Shown one piece after another: positions 17,385 through 26,903 of a stretch of DNA of 64,000 bases; positions within the stretch are counted from its first letter, which is position 1, and each line of letters opens with the position of its first letter. A program made the position numbers and the translations under genes. This DNA comes from PALSA-1004 sp963829085 (GTDB lineage Bacteria > Pseudomonadota > Gammaproteobacteria > Burkholderiales > SG8-41). The stretch spans positions 310,001-374,000 of the forward strand of contig CAWHHJ010000005.1 in assembly GCA_963829085.1 (NCBI GenBank). Reading direction: 5' to 3'. The notes beneath the pieces are model-generated. The model was not told where the DNA came from. It saw only the letters and a program-made list of their open reading frames with translations, and did not search any database.

Positions 17385-19456
17385 ATGCCTATCAAAGAGC
17401 TGGCTCAGCAGACCCTGCTTGATGAAAACGCGCAACTGCGTGCGCGGCTCGAAGAGGCAGAGGAAACGATACGCGCCATTCGGTCCGGCGAAGTAGATGC
17501 GCTCGTCGTCGGCACGCAGCTCTATACACTGGAGAGCGCCGATGCCGCGTCGAACCGTTTTCGCGGCAACGTTCTGGATCAGATCAACGATGCAGTCATT
17601 GCGGTGGATGACGAATATCGCGTCACTTACTTTAACGCCGCGGCCGAGAGGCTATACGATGTCGCAGCTTCAGCGGTGCTCGGTTGCCCGCTTGAAGAGG
17701 TCTACCGCGAGCGCTGGCTCGGCGAAAACGATGAAGATACTGCCGATGCGATGTTACGCACAAGCGGTTACTGGCGCGGCGAGAATATTCATATAAAGAA
17801 GAGCGGCGAGGAAATTTACGTTGAAACGTCGGTAAGCCGGCTGCTTCATTCCAATGGCACGAGCGGCATACTGGCGGTGATCCGCGACTCGACCGCGCGC
17901 AAACGCGCCGAGCAGTCCTTGCTGGATATCTCGATGACGCAGCAACGCAGCGCGCGGGAATTGCGAAGTCTGGCTAACAATCTCCCGGAGCTCGTCGCGC
18001 GATTCGATGCCGACCACCGTTATCTATTTGTCAATAAGGCGGTTGCCAGCGCGACGGGAATTGATGTACGAGCGTTTCACGGACATACCAATGGTGAGCT
18101 AGGCATTATTCCAGCGCTTTGCGCGCTGTGGGACGATCATCTGACACTTGTCTTCAGATCCGAAACGGAGTCGAAATTCGAATTCGAATACGAGACGCCC
18201 GCGGGACGTCGTCTACTTTCTATACTTATCTAATTCCGGAAAAAGACCTGACCGGCAGCGTCGTTTCGTGCCTGTGCGTCGGTCATGACATCACGGAGCG
18301 CAAGCGCGCCGAGGCAGCGGCTCACGAGACGAGCCGGCGCAAGGATGAGTTTCTTGCGACGCTGGCGCACGAGTTGCGCAATCCGCTGGCGCCCATACGC
18401 AACGCGATCGAGATCATGCGGCTCTCGCCCGTGCGCGAAGTTCGAATACAGGCCCGCAACATGATTGAACGGCAGTTGACGCAAATGGTGCGTCTGGTCG
18501 ATGACCTGCTTGACGTCAGTCGCATTACGTTGGGCCGCGTCGAGCTGCGCAAACAACGCACCTACCTCGCGACCGTGATTCAGAACGCCGTTGAGACGAG
18601 CCGGCCGCTCATAGAGGCATCATCGCATGAGTTGACCGTCAACCTGCCGGCATCACCGGTGGTAGTCGATGCCGACAGCACGCGCCTCGCGCAGGTTTTC
18701 GTCAATCTATTGAACAACGCCGCAAAATATACACCCGCGAACGGACGCATCATATTGACGGCCGTGACGGAAGGCAGCGATGTTTGTATTAGCGTGCGGG
18801 ACACCGGTATCGGCATTCCGCAAGAAATGCTCCCGCTCGTATTTGAGTTGTTCACGCAAGTCGATCGTGCCCTCGATCGCGCTCAGGGCGGCCTCGGCAT
18901 CGGCCTGACGCTCGTCAAGCGGCTGGTGGAAATGCACGGCGGGACGGTGGAAGCGCGCAGCGAAGGCGAAGGCCGCGGCAGTGAGTTTGTCGTACGATTG
19001 CCGTTGGTGGCGACCGCGACGACACCGACGTTTCAAGCTGCCCAAGACGCAGATCCCGACGGAGGGCCGGGCAACCGCTGCCGCGTACTTGTGGTCGATG
19101 ACAATCGCGACGCGAATGACAGTTTGACGGCGCTGCTCCGGCTGCAGGGGCACATAACCGCTGCGGCATACGATGGGCTCGAAGCAATCAGCGCTACCGA
19201 GCATTTTCATCCCGAGGCCATACTGCTCGACATCGGCCTGCCGAAACTAAACGGGTATGAAGCCGCTCGCCAAATCCGTAAGCAGCCCGGGGGCGAGCGT
19301 CTGATGCTGATCGCGCTGACGGGCTGGGGCCAGGAAGAAGACCGGCGCCGCTCGCGCGATGCGGGTTTCGATCATCACCTGGTCAAGCCGGCTGATCCGC
19401 TTGAATTGGAGAGGATTCTCGCGCCTTTACGCCGCAATTCTGTCGCCCACCCGTAG
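17385..19456 (+). pseudogene. PAS-PAS hybrid histidine kinase with receiver domain, one frameshift
   Basis: Two frames form a kinase of about 690 residues. The first frame has an N-terminal coiled coil (EEAEETIRAIRSGEVDALVV), a PAS domain (INDAVIAVDDEYRVTYFNAA) and most of a second PAS. The second resumes at TFYTYLIPEKDLTG and holds the H-box HELRNPLAPIRNAIEIMR, N-box NLLNNAAKY, DTGIGIPQ and GGLGIGLTLVK, then a receiver with LLDIGLPKLNGYE and a terminal LVKPADP. The join lies at about 18205-18215, inside the second PAS, and needs a one-base insertion or two-base deletion. No convincing start exists for the second frame alone, so I read this as one gene with an indel, not two proteins. It is the last gene of the kai operon. 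Confidence 0.85.
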
Positions 19457-19822
19457 CGACCGGCGTTAATTTCCGGCGAGCCGTGCGCCAGTACTTGTCC
19501 GACGGCGACCGCTAGCACATGAAAGTGGTCCCCGCCGATAGCATTGCCGCTGTATGACTTCATAATGATGTGCGAGATGTGCCTGCGTATCTGGAGTAAC
19601 TCCCATTCAATGTGATCAGATCGAGCGCGAGTTGAACAAGACCGCACCAGTGCGCCGCTAACGGAACTATCCAAAGGATTGAGCGATCGAGCTTGCCATG
19701 TGTTTTCATTCAGACGTGACTGGTAATCTAACGCGCGACGCTACTCGGGCTGCTTCGTTCGGGCATTGCCTTAGCAAACATCCGAGAACCGGGCGCCGCA
19801 TGGTTCAACGCGATATTTTGTT
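19457..19822. other. 365-base gap after the kai operon
   Basis: No coding sequence, RNA gene or clear terminator is recognised. Confidence 0.4.
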
Positions 19823-19843
19823 GTGCGCGGCGCGCTTGTGAAC

Positions 19844-20263
19844 ATGCGCGCGTACCCACTCGCGCGGGTCCAAGCCATTGGCGGACGGGTATGGTCGGCG
19901 GCGCTGGTCGTTTCGGGTGTCGCCTTGGTGGTCTGGGCAACGATCGTACTCAGTGCTCAGGCGGTGTATTGGGTGAAGACAGGTGTTTGGGTCCCGATCA
20001 ATGTGTTTCACGCTGCCTTTCTCAATGCGGCAGTCACGGCCGGTCAACCGCTTGTCGTGACCCTCGTATCGATTGAAAACGGACTGGCGCGACTTGTGCT
20101 CTCGCTGCCGTCGATTGAATTCAAACAAGCAATCATAGGAGCTTTGGACGCGGTGCCTTTTGCCGCCAGCCTGTACGGCACCGGAGGCATTCTGTTGTAC
20201 TTGAGCAGGGAAGGAACGATGTACGAAAGGACCGTCGCCGCACGTCGCACCCTGCGTGCGTGA
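19844..20263 (+). CDS. Hypothetical membrane protein
   Basis: A 139-residue protein with one strong membrane span (SAALVVSGVALVVWATIVLS) and a second, weaker hydrophobic stretch near ALDAVPFAASLYGTGGILLY. The C-terminus is basic (YERTVAARRTLRA), placing it in the cytoplasm by the positive-inside rule. I do not recognise the family. A GTG start at 19823 is equally possible; neither has a clear ribosome site. Confidence 0.55.
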   Translation: MRAYPLARVQAIGGRVWSAALVVSGVALVVWATIVLSAQAVYWVKTGVWVPINVFHAAFLNAAVTAGQPLVVTLVSIENGLARLVLSLPSIEFKQAIIGALDAVPFAASLYGTGGILLYLSREGTMYERTVAARRTLRA

Positions 20264-20374
20264 ATTCAATGAGGGCAACCGCACTCGTGGAACCCTCCGG
20301 TCGGCGCCAAGGGAGTCGACACGCTGCCACTGATGCCGATAAGATATTCATCGTCCGCATGCGGGAGGCAAGTC

Positions 20375-20809
20375 GTGCGCAATGGCATCACTGCGTGTCT
20401 ATCGCTGCTGTGCTCGATCGGGGCACATGCCCAGCCAGCATTATCCGAGCGCGCAAACCGGTTTGATGGCAACTGGGACGTGCGCATCTATTGTCCCTCT
20501 AACAGCGAGGAATCGGGCGCCAAGGGCTACACGTTTGAATTTCCCGCCACCGTTGTGAACGGCGAGCTATCCGGCTCGCACGGTGAAGAGGGATCAGCAG
20601 GTTCTCTTCATATCGAAGGCCCGATCAACTCTGATGGAACCGCCGAACTCCACGCGCGGGGCCGCACCAATAATCCCGATTACGCGGTGAACAAGCCGTC
20701 TCGAGGCTCCGCGTACACGTATCGCATCAAAGCGCAGTTCGACGAGAAGGGCGGCAAGGGCAGCCGCATGGAGGCGCGAGTATGCAACTTCACGTTCAAA
20801 AAGCGCTGA
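20375..20809 (+). CDS. Exported hypothetical protein
   Basis: A 144-residue periplasmic protein. I chose the GTG at 20375, preceded by GGGAGG at a six-base distance; it gives the signal VRNGITACLSLLCSIGAHA. The mature part is beta-rich: FDGNWDVRIYCPSN, GYTFEFPATVVNGELSGSHG, and the ending MEARVCNFTFKKR, with two Cys residues that may pair. The G-x-W-x-V start and repeated strands suggest a small beta barrel or lipocalin-like fold, without a family I can name. Confidence 0.65.
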   Translation: MRNGITACLSLLCSIGAHAQPALSERANRFDGNWDVRIYCPSNSEESGAKGYTFEFPATVVNGELSGSHGEEGSAGSLHIEGPINSDGTAELHARGRTNNPDYAVNKPSRGSAYTYRIKAQFDEKGGKGSRMEARVCNFTFKKR

Positions 20810-20819
20810 TTCCGTTCGA

Positions 20820-21433
20820 CTACGCCGTCGCTTGACCGGCAACGGAGGAGTGGACATTTGTCTGCGCGAGTGCGGCTCGCAACCGCCAGCGTCCGGCAGC
20901 GAGAATAATGTAGATTCCGCCAATCTCGAACAACCAGTTCATCTTAATGCCGATATATTCAGAGTTGATGAGCGCGTCGACATGATGAAACGAAGCGGCA
21001 CGCAGAACGACAAAGGCGAGCAGACATACGCTGCCTACGAGGGCGAGAACGGTCGCTGCATGCACTTTGCGAGCGTAGATTGCCGCACCTGCAACTGCTA
21101 GTCCGGCGCAGACAGCGATGGTATAGATAAACTCTTTTTGGTACTTCATGGCGGCGCACATACCAGCCCTGTTGGACTGCAATCATGCGGCCGATCTCCG
21201 TCAGCGCCGACTGCAGGTCCAGTTGTTTGTTAATTCCCAACGCTAGCAAGCCCAAGGCAAGAATCCGCCACAGTGTCGCTTCGCGCGGCTTCATCAAGAT
21301 GTGAATGCCTCTTCACAAGTCGGTAGCTTTGCCAGGCGCCCAACGCATATAAGCCAACAGTGACCCAGCCGATAATCGTCGGATCACCGATACCCGGCGA
21401 CCAGCGCCCGATCCAGCCATCACTTACTGTCAT
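20820..21433 (-). pseudogene. Multi-span membrane protein, two frameshifts
   Basis: Three minus-strand frames in a row read as one integral membrane protein of about 200 residues. The first gives WSPGIGDPTIIGWVTVGLYA and runs to YRLVKRHSH. The second continues PREATLWRILALGLLALGIN with KQLDLQSALTEIGR. The third gives EFIYTIAVCAGLAVAGAAIY and ends with AASFHHVDALINSEYIGIKM and a final span. I know proteins with the GINKQLDLQ and SFHHVDALI motifs as uncharacterised bacterial membrane proteins. Joins lie near 21295 and 21165. Sequence quality or decay cannot be told apart here. Confidence 0.7.
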
Positions 21434-21597
21434 TTACAAGTATCAGTTTTATAGTGCTGGTTTTATTTAGGTTTTACATTAGCAGCAACGCACGCCTGAC
21501 AACAGTATAAGAATTAAATGCAGCAATTTGTCCTTATTTCGCGACACCGCATACGTTCATGCTAGTTGCCGAGTGCGTAACCCTGCGGAGGGTAGCC

Positions 21598-21846
21598 ATG
21601 AATGGACTGCATGAACCATGTTTGCGTATAGCGCATGGCCTCGCCGTCGCAGCGGCGCTATGCGGACTGTATCTCATGATCGTTGAGTCAATTGACCTCG
21701 GGCTTTACGGCATGATGCTCTTCGGCCTGGCGCTCGGTGTTGAAGTGATTGTCGGCGTGCATTGCCACGACGAGCACGCAAAAGCACACGGAGCATCCAG
21801 TTGTCCGATGAGTGACACGCGCCCGCTTGAGCATCGTCACCATTGA
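21598..21846 (+). CDS. Small membrane protein with His-rich tail
   Basis: An 82-residue protein starting MNGLHEPCLRIAHG, with GGAGG before the ATG. Two hydrophobic segments (LAVAAALCGLYLMIV and GLYGMMLFGLALGVEVIVGV) are followed by a tail with many His and Cys residues (HCHDEHAKAH, SSCPMSDTRP, EHRHH). The tail could bind metal; this is inference. No family recognised. Confidence 0.55.
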   Translation: MNGLHEPCLRIAHGLAVAAALCGLYLMIVESIDLGLYGMMLFGLALGVEVIVGVHCHDEHAKAHGASSCPMSDTRPLEHRHH

Positions 21847-22274
21847 AATGACTTCCCGGCACATCGGCTGGATTTGAATAGCGCGCAGCGACTAACCTGT
21901 AGAAGCTACAGTTCGTCGTCTTCCTACAGTCGGGGCTCGTGCAGACGGCAGCGGAGTTATAAGCTGCGACGGACCAACAGCGGAACAGCAATTTTCGTTT
22001 GCTACGGACAAAATACCTATAGAGTTAAGCGCACAACAACCGAAACTGAACACAGTTTCGACGACCCCATAATCAGAAAAATATGTTGCATGAGTTGCAG
22101 TGTTCGCCTTAGCGCCTGGACAGTGACGTCCTCGAACGTCTGCGTACATGGAGCGGGCGCTGTGTACCAATGCATTTTGCAACGGCCCTCGGCCTGCAGC
22201 CTGCGCTATCCGCTGCGCTTTATTTGCAGCAATCCCGTGACCTGGTCCGAGCAAGTCATCGACGGAGTTTTCCG
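21847..22274. other. 430-base gap, no gene recognised
   Basis: No coding sequence with a ribosome site is visible. The stretch probably holds the promoter of the PAS-EAL gene. Confidence 0.4.
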
Positions 22275-23916
22275 ATGAATGGCGGCACTTATGAAAAGGT
22301 CACCGCTGCGCTAGCTTGTAACGAAGCGACGGTCAGCACCCCTGACATCTTGCCCGTGGCTGCGAACGGACGCCTGATAATAAAACGTCCGGCAATCCCG
22401 CTTTGGTTGACAGCGGTCAGTCCAGCGCTCGCTACAGTGGCACTTGGCGGCGTTCTCCTGAGCACGATCTACTTCACGCTGCTCGACTGGCAGTGGGTCG
22501 CATTCCTGGGCGGGGTCCTGTTTGCTGCGCTGCTCGCGCTTGCCAGCCGCGCTTCGCAGGCCGAGTGGGCGATCTCGCGTCGCGTAGCAGAGCTTACCCG
22601 TGTGCGAGATGAGCTTAGCCGGGAGACGGCGGCCAAGATGCAGGCGGAGGCAGCGGCATGGCTGAGCATCAATCAACTGCGTCTGCTGAGCGACGCAATG
22701 ACGGCGATGGTCGCCTATATCGACGCTGGTCAGCGCATACGCTTTCATAACCGGATGTTTCGTGAGTGGCTTGGATTACGCTCGGCTCTCGTCGATGGCC
22801 AACTTCTATGCGACGTACTCGGGCTTGGGGTTTATGCGGAAATCGAAGATAAGGTAGCGAGAGCCCTGGCGGGAGAGCAGGTTCATTACGAAAGAACGCA
22901 AACCGTGGGCAAGACGTTGCCGCGGGATCTCAAGATCACCTACCTGCCTCACTTCGACGCCAATCGCAAGGTGATGGGCTTCCTGGCGTTACTGGAAGAT
23001 GCCGCCGTCCCGACGTTTTCGCTTGAGCCGTTAGACGATGACGCTGTCAGGGCCGGTACCGAACACCGGCTGGCCCAAAATCCGTTGGTGGTAACCGATG
23101 AAGGCGGCCAAACGCTTTATCTGCGCTCGATGACCGAGCAGCTAACCGGTTGGAGCGACCCGCAGCAACGTCTGCGCCACGCGCTCGATAGCAACGAATT
23201 CCGATTGGTACTGCCAGGACATCGCTGCCGTTTTCGACGATTCGGTCCAGCAATGGGGCTACGAGATTCTGATCAGGCTAAAAGAAGAAGAGGAAAATCT
23301 GACACCTCCCGGTGCTTTCATTCCGGTCGCAGAGCAGTTCAACATGACGACGGATCTCGACTGCTGGGTTGTACGTAACGTACTCAGCTGGCACGGAGAC
23401 CACCGGCGCAAAAGTCCCGCATGGACGAATTCAATCTACTTCATCAATCTGTTCACATCATCGATACACGACGCGAATTTCGTTGAATACGTGCGCAAGC
23501 AACTCGCCGATAATCAGGTACCGCCGCACGTATTGTGCTTCGAGGTGAGTGAGCAGGAAGCGGTCAGCGGCCACCCGGCCGTCGCCAAGTTTGTCGGCGA
23601 TCTGCGCCGCATCGGCTGCCGCGTATCGCTGGGCGGATTCGGCGGAGGTAAGGTGTCATTCGATACCCTTAAACATTTGCCGGTAGATTTTCTGAAGATC
23701 GACGGCGATCTTGTCCGCAACGTAATCGAGGATCCCGTTAGTCAGGCGAAGATCAGGGCTATCGCGCGCGTGAGCAAAGTGATCGGCATGAAGACTATCG
23801 CTCAGTTCGCCGAAAGCGACCATGTCGTCAATATGCTTGCACAATTGCAGATCGACTACGCGCAAGGATTCGCGATTGGAAAACCGCGCTCAATAGATCA
23901 AGTCGTAGTTCTGTAA
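22275..23916 (+). pseudogene. Membrane-anchored PAS-EAL protein with degenerate EAL domain, one frameshift
   Basis: Two frames form a protein of about 546 residues. It has two N-terminal membrane spans (ALATVALGGVLLSTIYFTLL, FLGGVLFAALLALASRA), a coiled coil, a PAS-like domain (AMVAYIDAGQRIRFHNRMFREWLG) and an EAL phosphodiesterase domain. One extra base near 23207 separates LDSNEFRL from YCQDIAAVFDDSVQQWGYE. In the EAL domain the ExLxR motif is YEILIR and LKIDG is intact, but the Asp-Asp metal pair of DDFG is replaced by GGFG and the Glu of AEFxE by Gln (TIAQFAE). It is therefore unlikely to hydrolyse c-di-GMP and may act as a sensor. Start ATG 22275 follows GGAG. Confidence 0.8.
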
Positions 23917-24017
23917 ATCAAGAGGTTTCTGACGAGCCCCTGAGAGCGGGACGAGGCAGCTCAAACGCGAACTCCGGAGTCGCCCGTCCATCGTTCCGAC
24001 GCAGGCCTCTGCTGGCG

Positions 24018-24482
24018 TTAGAATTTCGGTGTATTGCTCCCGCCGTCCCCGAAGCTCGTATGGACATCCGAAATCGAGCTCATGTCCTTGGCGCTGACTC
24101 CAGCGTGCATGCCGATTTCATCGGCGATCGACACAGAGGTGATGTGCTCGTGCGTGAAGTCCGGGGAAAGGTTCGCGACCGGATGACCATCGCGCCATGT
24201 TGTTTCCAGCATATTCGGCAAATTGATTTGTGAAGAGTCGGTTGCTTTCGGCACCATCGGCTGTACGGACACGCGCAGGTCATCCAGTTGCTTGTGCATC
24301 TGCTCTATGCGCTTTTCTGCCGTTACTTCGTCGCTACCGGCGCCAAGCTCCCCGGTCGTTTTGTCACTGACTACAAACCGGCCATTGTCGACTTTGGAAA
24401 TCTCGTAGGGGTCGCGGAACTGTTCGTACGCGAGAAGAAAAGTTATGGCGAAACTGATTATCGCAAAGTGTGCAATACGCAT
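24018..24482 (-). CDS. Hypothetical exported or membrane-anchored protein
   Basis: A 154-residue protein beginning MRIAHFAIISFAITFLLAYE, an uncleaved anchor or signal, with GGAAGGTGAG before the ATG at 24482. The mature part is polar: a helix AEKRIEQMHKQLDDLRVSV, then VSIADEIGMHAGVSAKDMSS and a Gly/Ser-rich end. No domain is recognised. A start ten codons upstream is possible but would weaken the signal. Confidence 0.55.
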   Translation of the reverse strand: MRIAHFAIISFAITFLLAYEQFRDPYEISKVDNGRFVVSDKTTGELGAGSDEVTAEKRIEQMHKQLDDLRVSVQPMVPKATDSSQINLPNMLETTWRDGHPVANLSPDFTHEHITSVSIADEIGMHAGVSAKDMSSISDVHTSFGDGGSNTPKF

Positions 24483-24710
24483 ACTTCTCACCTTCCGCAC
24501 AACGGCAAACATGTTTCAATAGATTCTATAGCCAATTGTAGTCCACGATCGACGTAAATATCCGCTCAACATCGCCCCGTAAATGCTTGGGCGCTATGAT
24601 TTACAGTCGAAGCGCATCACGACAGCACTCCTGAAGGTTTAGTCCCGTATGGACGCACATCACTTCTTGAGGTTTTCGACATATACCAGGTAGCGCTGAG
24701 AGCGTTGAGT

Positions 24711-25115
24711 ATGCAAGTAATTGTGAATATCGATGTCGATGATTTAGACAAGGCCATACAGTTTTATACGACGGCCCTGGACCTTCGGCTCAATCGACGC
24801 CTATTCGATAGCTCAGTGGCCGAAATGGTTGGGCCGACGGCGACGATACATCTTCTTTTGAAACCCGCCGGCACTGCTCCGTTTGACTCATCAGGAGTCA
24901 CTCGTCACTATCAACGGCACTGGACGCCTGTGCATTTAGACTTCGCCGTCGAGGACATTTCGGGCACCGTGGACCGCGCGGTTGCAGCTGGTGCAGTACT
25001 GCATGGCCAAATCGCAACCTACATTTGGGGACATCTGGCCACACTGAGTGACCCATTCGGTCATGGATTCTGCCTGATCCAGTTCATCGACACCGGATAT
25101 GACGCAGTGCGTTGA
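24711..25115 (+). CDS. VOC (glyoxalase/dioxygenase fold) family protein
   Basis: A 134-residue vicinal-oxygen-chelate protein with the paired beta-alpha-beta-beta-beta units: VNIDVDDLDKAIQFYTTALD at the start, HLDFAVEDISGTVDRAVAAG in the middle and TLSDPFGHGFCLIQF at the end, a typical DPFGH-x-x-x-L signature. Possible metal ligands are His in HLDF and Gln near the C-terminus. The substrate cannot be told; glyoxalase-like or resistance-type members look similar. Confidence 0.85.
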   Translation: MQVIVNIDVDDLDKAIQFYTTALDLRLNRRLFDSSVAEMVGPTATIHLLLKPAGTAPFDSSGVTRHYQRHWTPVHLDFAVEDISGTVDRAVAAGAVLHGQIATYIWGHLATLSDPFGHGFCLIQFIDTGYDAVR

Positions 25116-25123
25116 CTGAGAGG

Positions 25124-25981
25124 TTAGCGCGGAGCGCCGGTCCGGGTCGTCTCCTGGTTTTGACCGGATCGCTTGTCCGTACCCTTGCTGACAACAATCC
25201 AGGTCGGCGCATGGTCGCTTGCACCAGGCACGCCGCGTACGGACTTATCGACGTTTGCATCGATCAGACGTGCCGAAAGCTGAGGATTAAGGAGTAGGTG
25301 GTCGATGCGCAGGCCTGCATCCCGCTCCCAGCGCTTTCGCATATAGTCCCAGTACGTGAAGATGCGATCCGTCGGATGGCGAGCCCGAATAGCGTCTATC
25401 CACCCAGGCTGCAACAAACGGCGGAAAGCCTCGCGGCTTTGCGGTTGCACGAGGGCGTCATCGTCGTAGGAAGTGGTGGCATAGATGTCTGCTTCAGTGG
25501 GAACGACGTTATAGTCCCCCGCAAGAACGACTGGCGTGTCGCTCGTATATAAACTCGAGGCATGCGAGATAAGGCGGTCGAGCCAGGCGAGCTTGTAATC
25601 GAATTTAGGGCCTGGCTGGGGATTGCCGTTAGGTGCGTAGATGCATCCCACCACGATGTCGCCTACGGTCGCCTGGATATAACGAGCCTGAACATCGTCG
25701 TCGTCTCCGGGTAATCCGCGTTGGACTTGGGAGGGCTGCGTTCCGCGGGCGAGAATGGCGACGCCGTTGTAGCGCGGTTTCTGTCCTTGCCAGACGGCGC
25801 CGTAGCCAGCGTTATGTATCTCTTCGACCGGAAACTCGTCGTGGTAGATACGCAATTCCTGTAAGCACACGACATCGGGTTTGGCGGTGTCGAGCCACTC
25901 CAGGAGTCGCGGAAGTCGATTGCGGATGCTATTGATGTTAAACGTGGCGATCTTCGTCGCCACTGATTTTTTGGCATTCAA
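25124..25981 (-). CDS. xthA: Exodeoxyribonuclease III (AP endonuclease)
   Basis: A 285-residue class II AP endonuclease/3'-5' exonuclease of base excision repair. Motifs: KIATFNINSIRNRL, VVCLQELR with the metal-binding Glu, YAPNGNPQPGPKFDYKLAWL, VLAGDYNVVPTEAD, and RIFTYWDYMRKRWERDAGLR followed by IDHLLLNP and GASDHAPTWI with the catalytic Asp-His. The last 20 residues (basic and polar) are an extension beyond the usual end. It is convergent with the VOC gene, with eight bases between stops. Confidence 0.95.
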   Translation of the reverse strand: MNAKKSVATKIATFNINSIRNRLPRLLEWLDTAKPDVVCLQELRIYHDEFPVEEIHNAGYGAVWQGQKPRYNGVAILARGTQPSQVQRGLPGDDDDVQARYIQATVGDIVVGCIYAPNGNPQPGPKFDYKLAWLDRLISHASSLYTSDTPVVLAGDYNVVPTEADIYATTSYDDDALVQPQSREAFRRLLQPGWIDAIRARHPTDRIFTYWDYMRKRWERDAGLRIDHLLLNPQLSARLIDANVDKSVRGVPGASDHAPTWIVVSKGTDKRSGQNQETTRTGAPR

Positions 25982-26210
25982 TTCTGTGACACGCTAAGAA
26001 CTTTGCAGCTACGCTTCACTGTTTAATTGCGCCACATTGTATTGCACTTCCCTACAGCGTAGGCGCGTCCCGTCACGCGCATTGGCGCGACGCAGGCACG
26101 ATCCCGTCGAGCTTCTTATGATGGACGCTTCAGCAGGTTGGATGTTTGTTCCGCCCACAAGGGCGCCATGACGTTAAGCGCGCGCCGCGTGCAGTGACGA
26201 TCAGCAGTGA

Positions 26211-26348
26211 CTAGGGGAATCGCGAATGTAGCCAGTTTTTTCGATTCAGTTTCATTGATAAAGTCAGGCCGACGACTACTGACACCAAGGAGAATCCAAC
26301 TACCGCCACGACAGCGATTATGGTGAGCACCCACAGTGGTATCAACAT
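26211..26348 (-). CDS. Tiny single-span membrane protein (45 aa)
   Basis: ATG at 26348 with AAGGAGG five bases upstream. The translation is MLIPLWVLTIIAVVAVVGFS, a run of further hydrophobic residues (LVSVVVGLTLS), then a basic tail MKLNRKNWLHSRFP. A single span with a cytoplasmic basic tail is predicted. The very strong ribosome site and clean hydrophobic design argue that it is expressed. No family known to me. Confidence 0.6.
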   Translation of the reverse strand: MLIPLWVLTIIAVVAVVGFSLVSVVVGLTLSMKLNRKNWLHSRFP

Positions 26349-26650
26349 ATTGCCTCCTTGTCAGCTCAGCGCGTTTGCACAGCATGTATCCTACGCCGGC
26401 GTTCTATGTGTGCAATAGACCAATGGGCATAAGCTGTTCTCGCAGAAGGCTGGCGATGGCCGCTCTCTTACTGCATCTTAACGATAGTATGCGCGGGCGT
26501 CTGCGCGAGCTTGGTGGTGTTCGAGATTTGCAATGAAACTACAGGTGACGAGCGCCGTAGATCGTGTAATGTGTGGTGCGTCAGTGGCCGCCAAAAAGCG
26601 CCCCGGATGGAGCTGCCTCCAATTTCGCTAACAGCGTCGCGAAGAGGGCA
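26349..26650. other. 302-base gap, no gene recognised
   Basis: No coding sequence, RNA gene or repeat recognised; probably holds the promoter of the tiny membrane protein gene that starts at 26348 on the minus strand. Confidence 0.35.
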
Positions 26651-26764
26651 TCAGTTAGTAAGTAACAAGTAGGGTGCTACAAACCAAACAGCACCCATAA
26701 TGATTAACAACGCCGCCGGCAAGACAATATATATTCGACGACTGACCGCCGTCGGATTCCGCAC
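26651..26764 (-). CDS. Possible tiny membrane protein (37 aa)
   Basis: GTG start, VRNPTAVSRRIYIVLPAALL followed by a hydrophobic stretch (IIMGAVWFVAPYLLLTN) to the stop. It has a basic start and a single membrane span. No ribosome site is visible, so the call is weak and rests on composition only. Confidence 0.3.
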   Translation of the reverse strand: MRNPTAVSRRIYIVLPAALLIIMGAVWFVAPYLLLTN

Positions 26765-26903
26765 TCACGGGCGCCTAGCGCTGGAAACGGGCATTCGGTT
26801 CCTTCGTTCCATTCGTCGTCATTAACACCGTTTAAGTGACTCGTCGCAATAGCCCGTTATGATCACTGCGGTCCTGTCGAGCGATGGTGCCATGATCTAA
26901 GTG

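Noticed and set aside
18119..19456. The second kinase frame as a separate stand-alone histidine kinase gene
   Set aside because: The second PAS domain continues across the break, no ribosome site precedes the apparent start, and its first 30 codons overlap the first frame with meaningless sequence.
26116..26385. An 89-codon minus-strand frame
   Set aside because: It overlaps the small membrane protein at 26211-26348 in a different frame, and only the latter has a ribosome site and protein-like composition.
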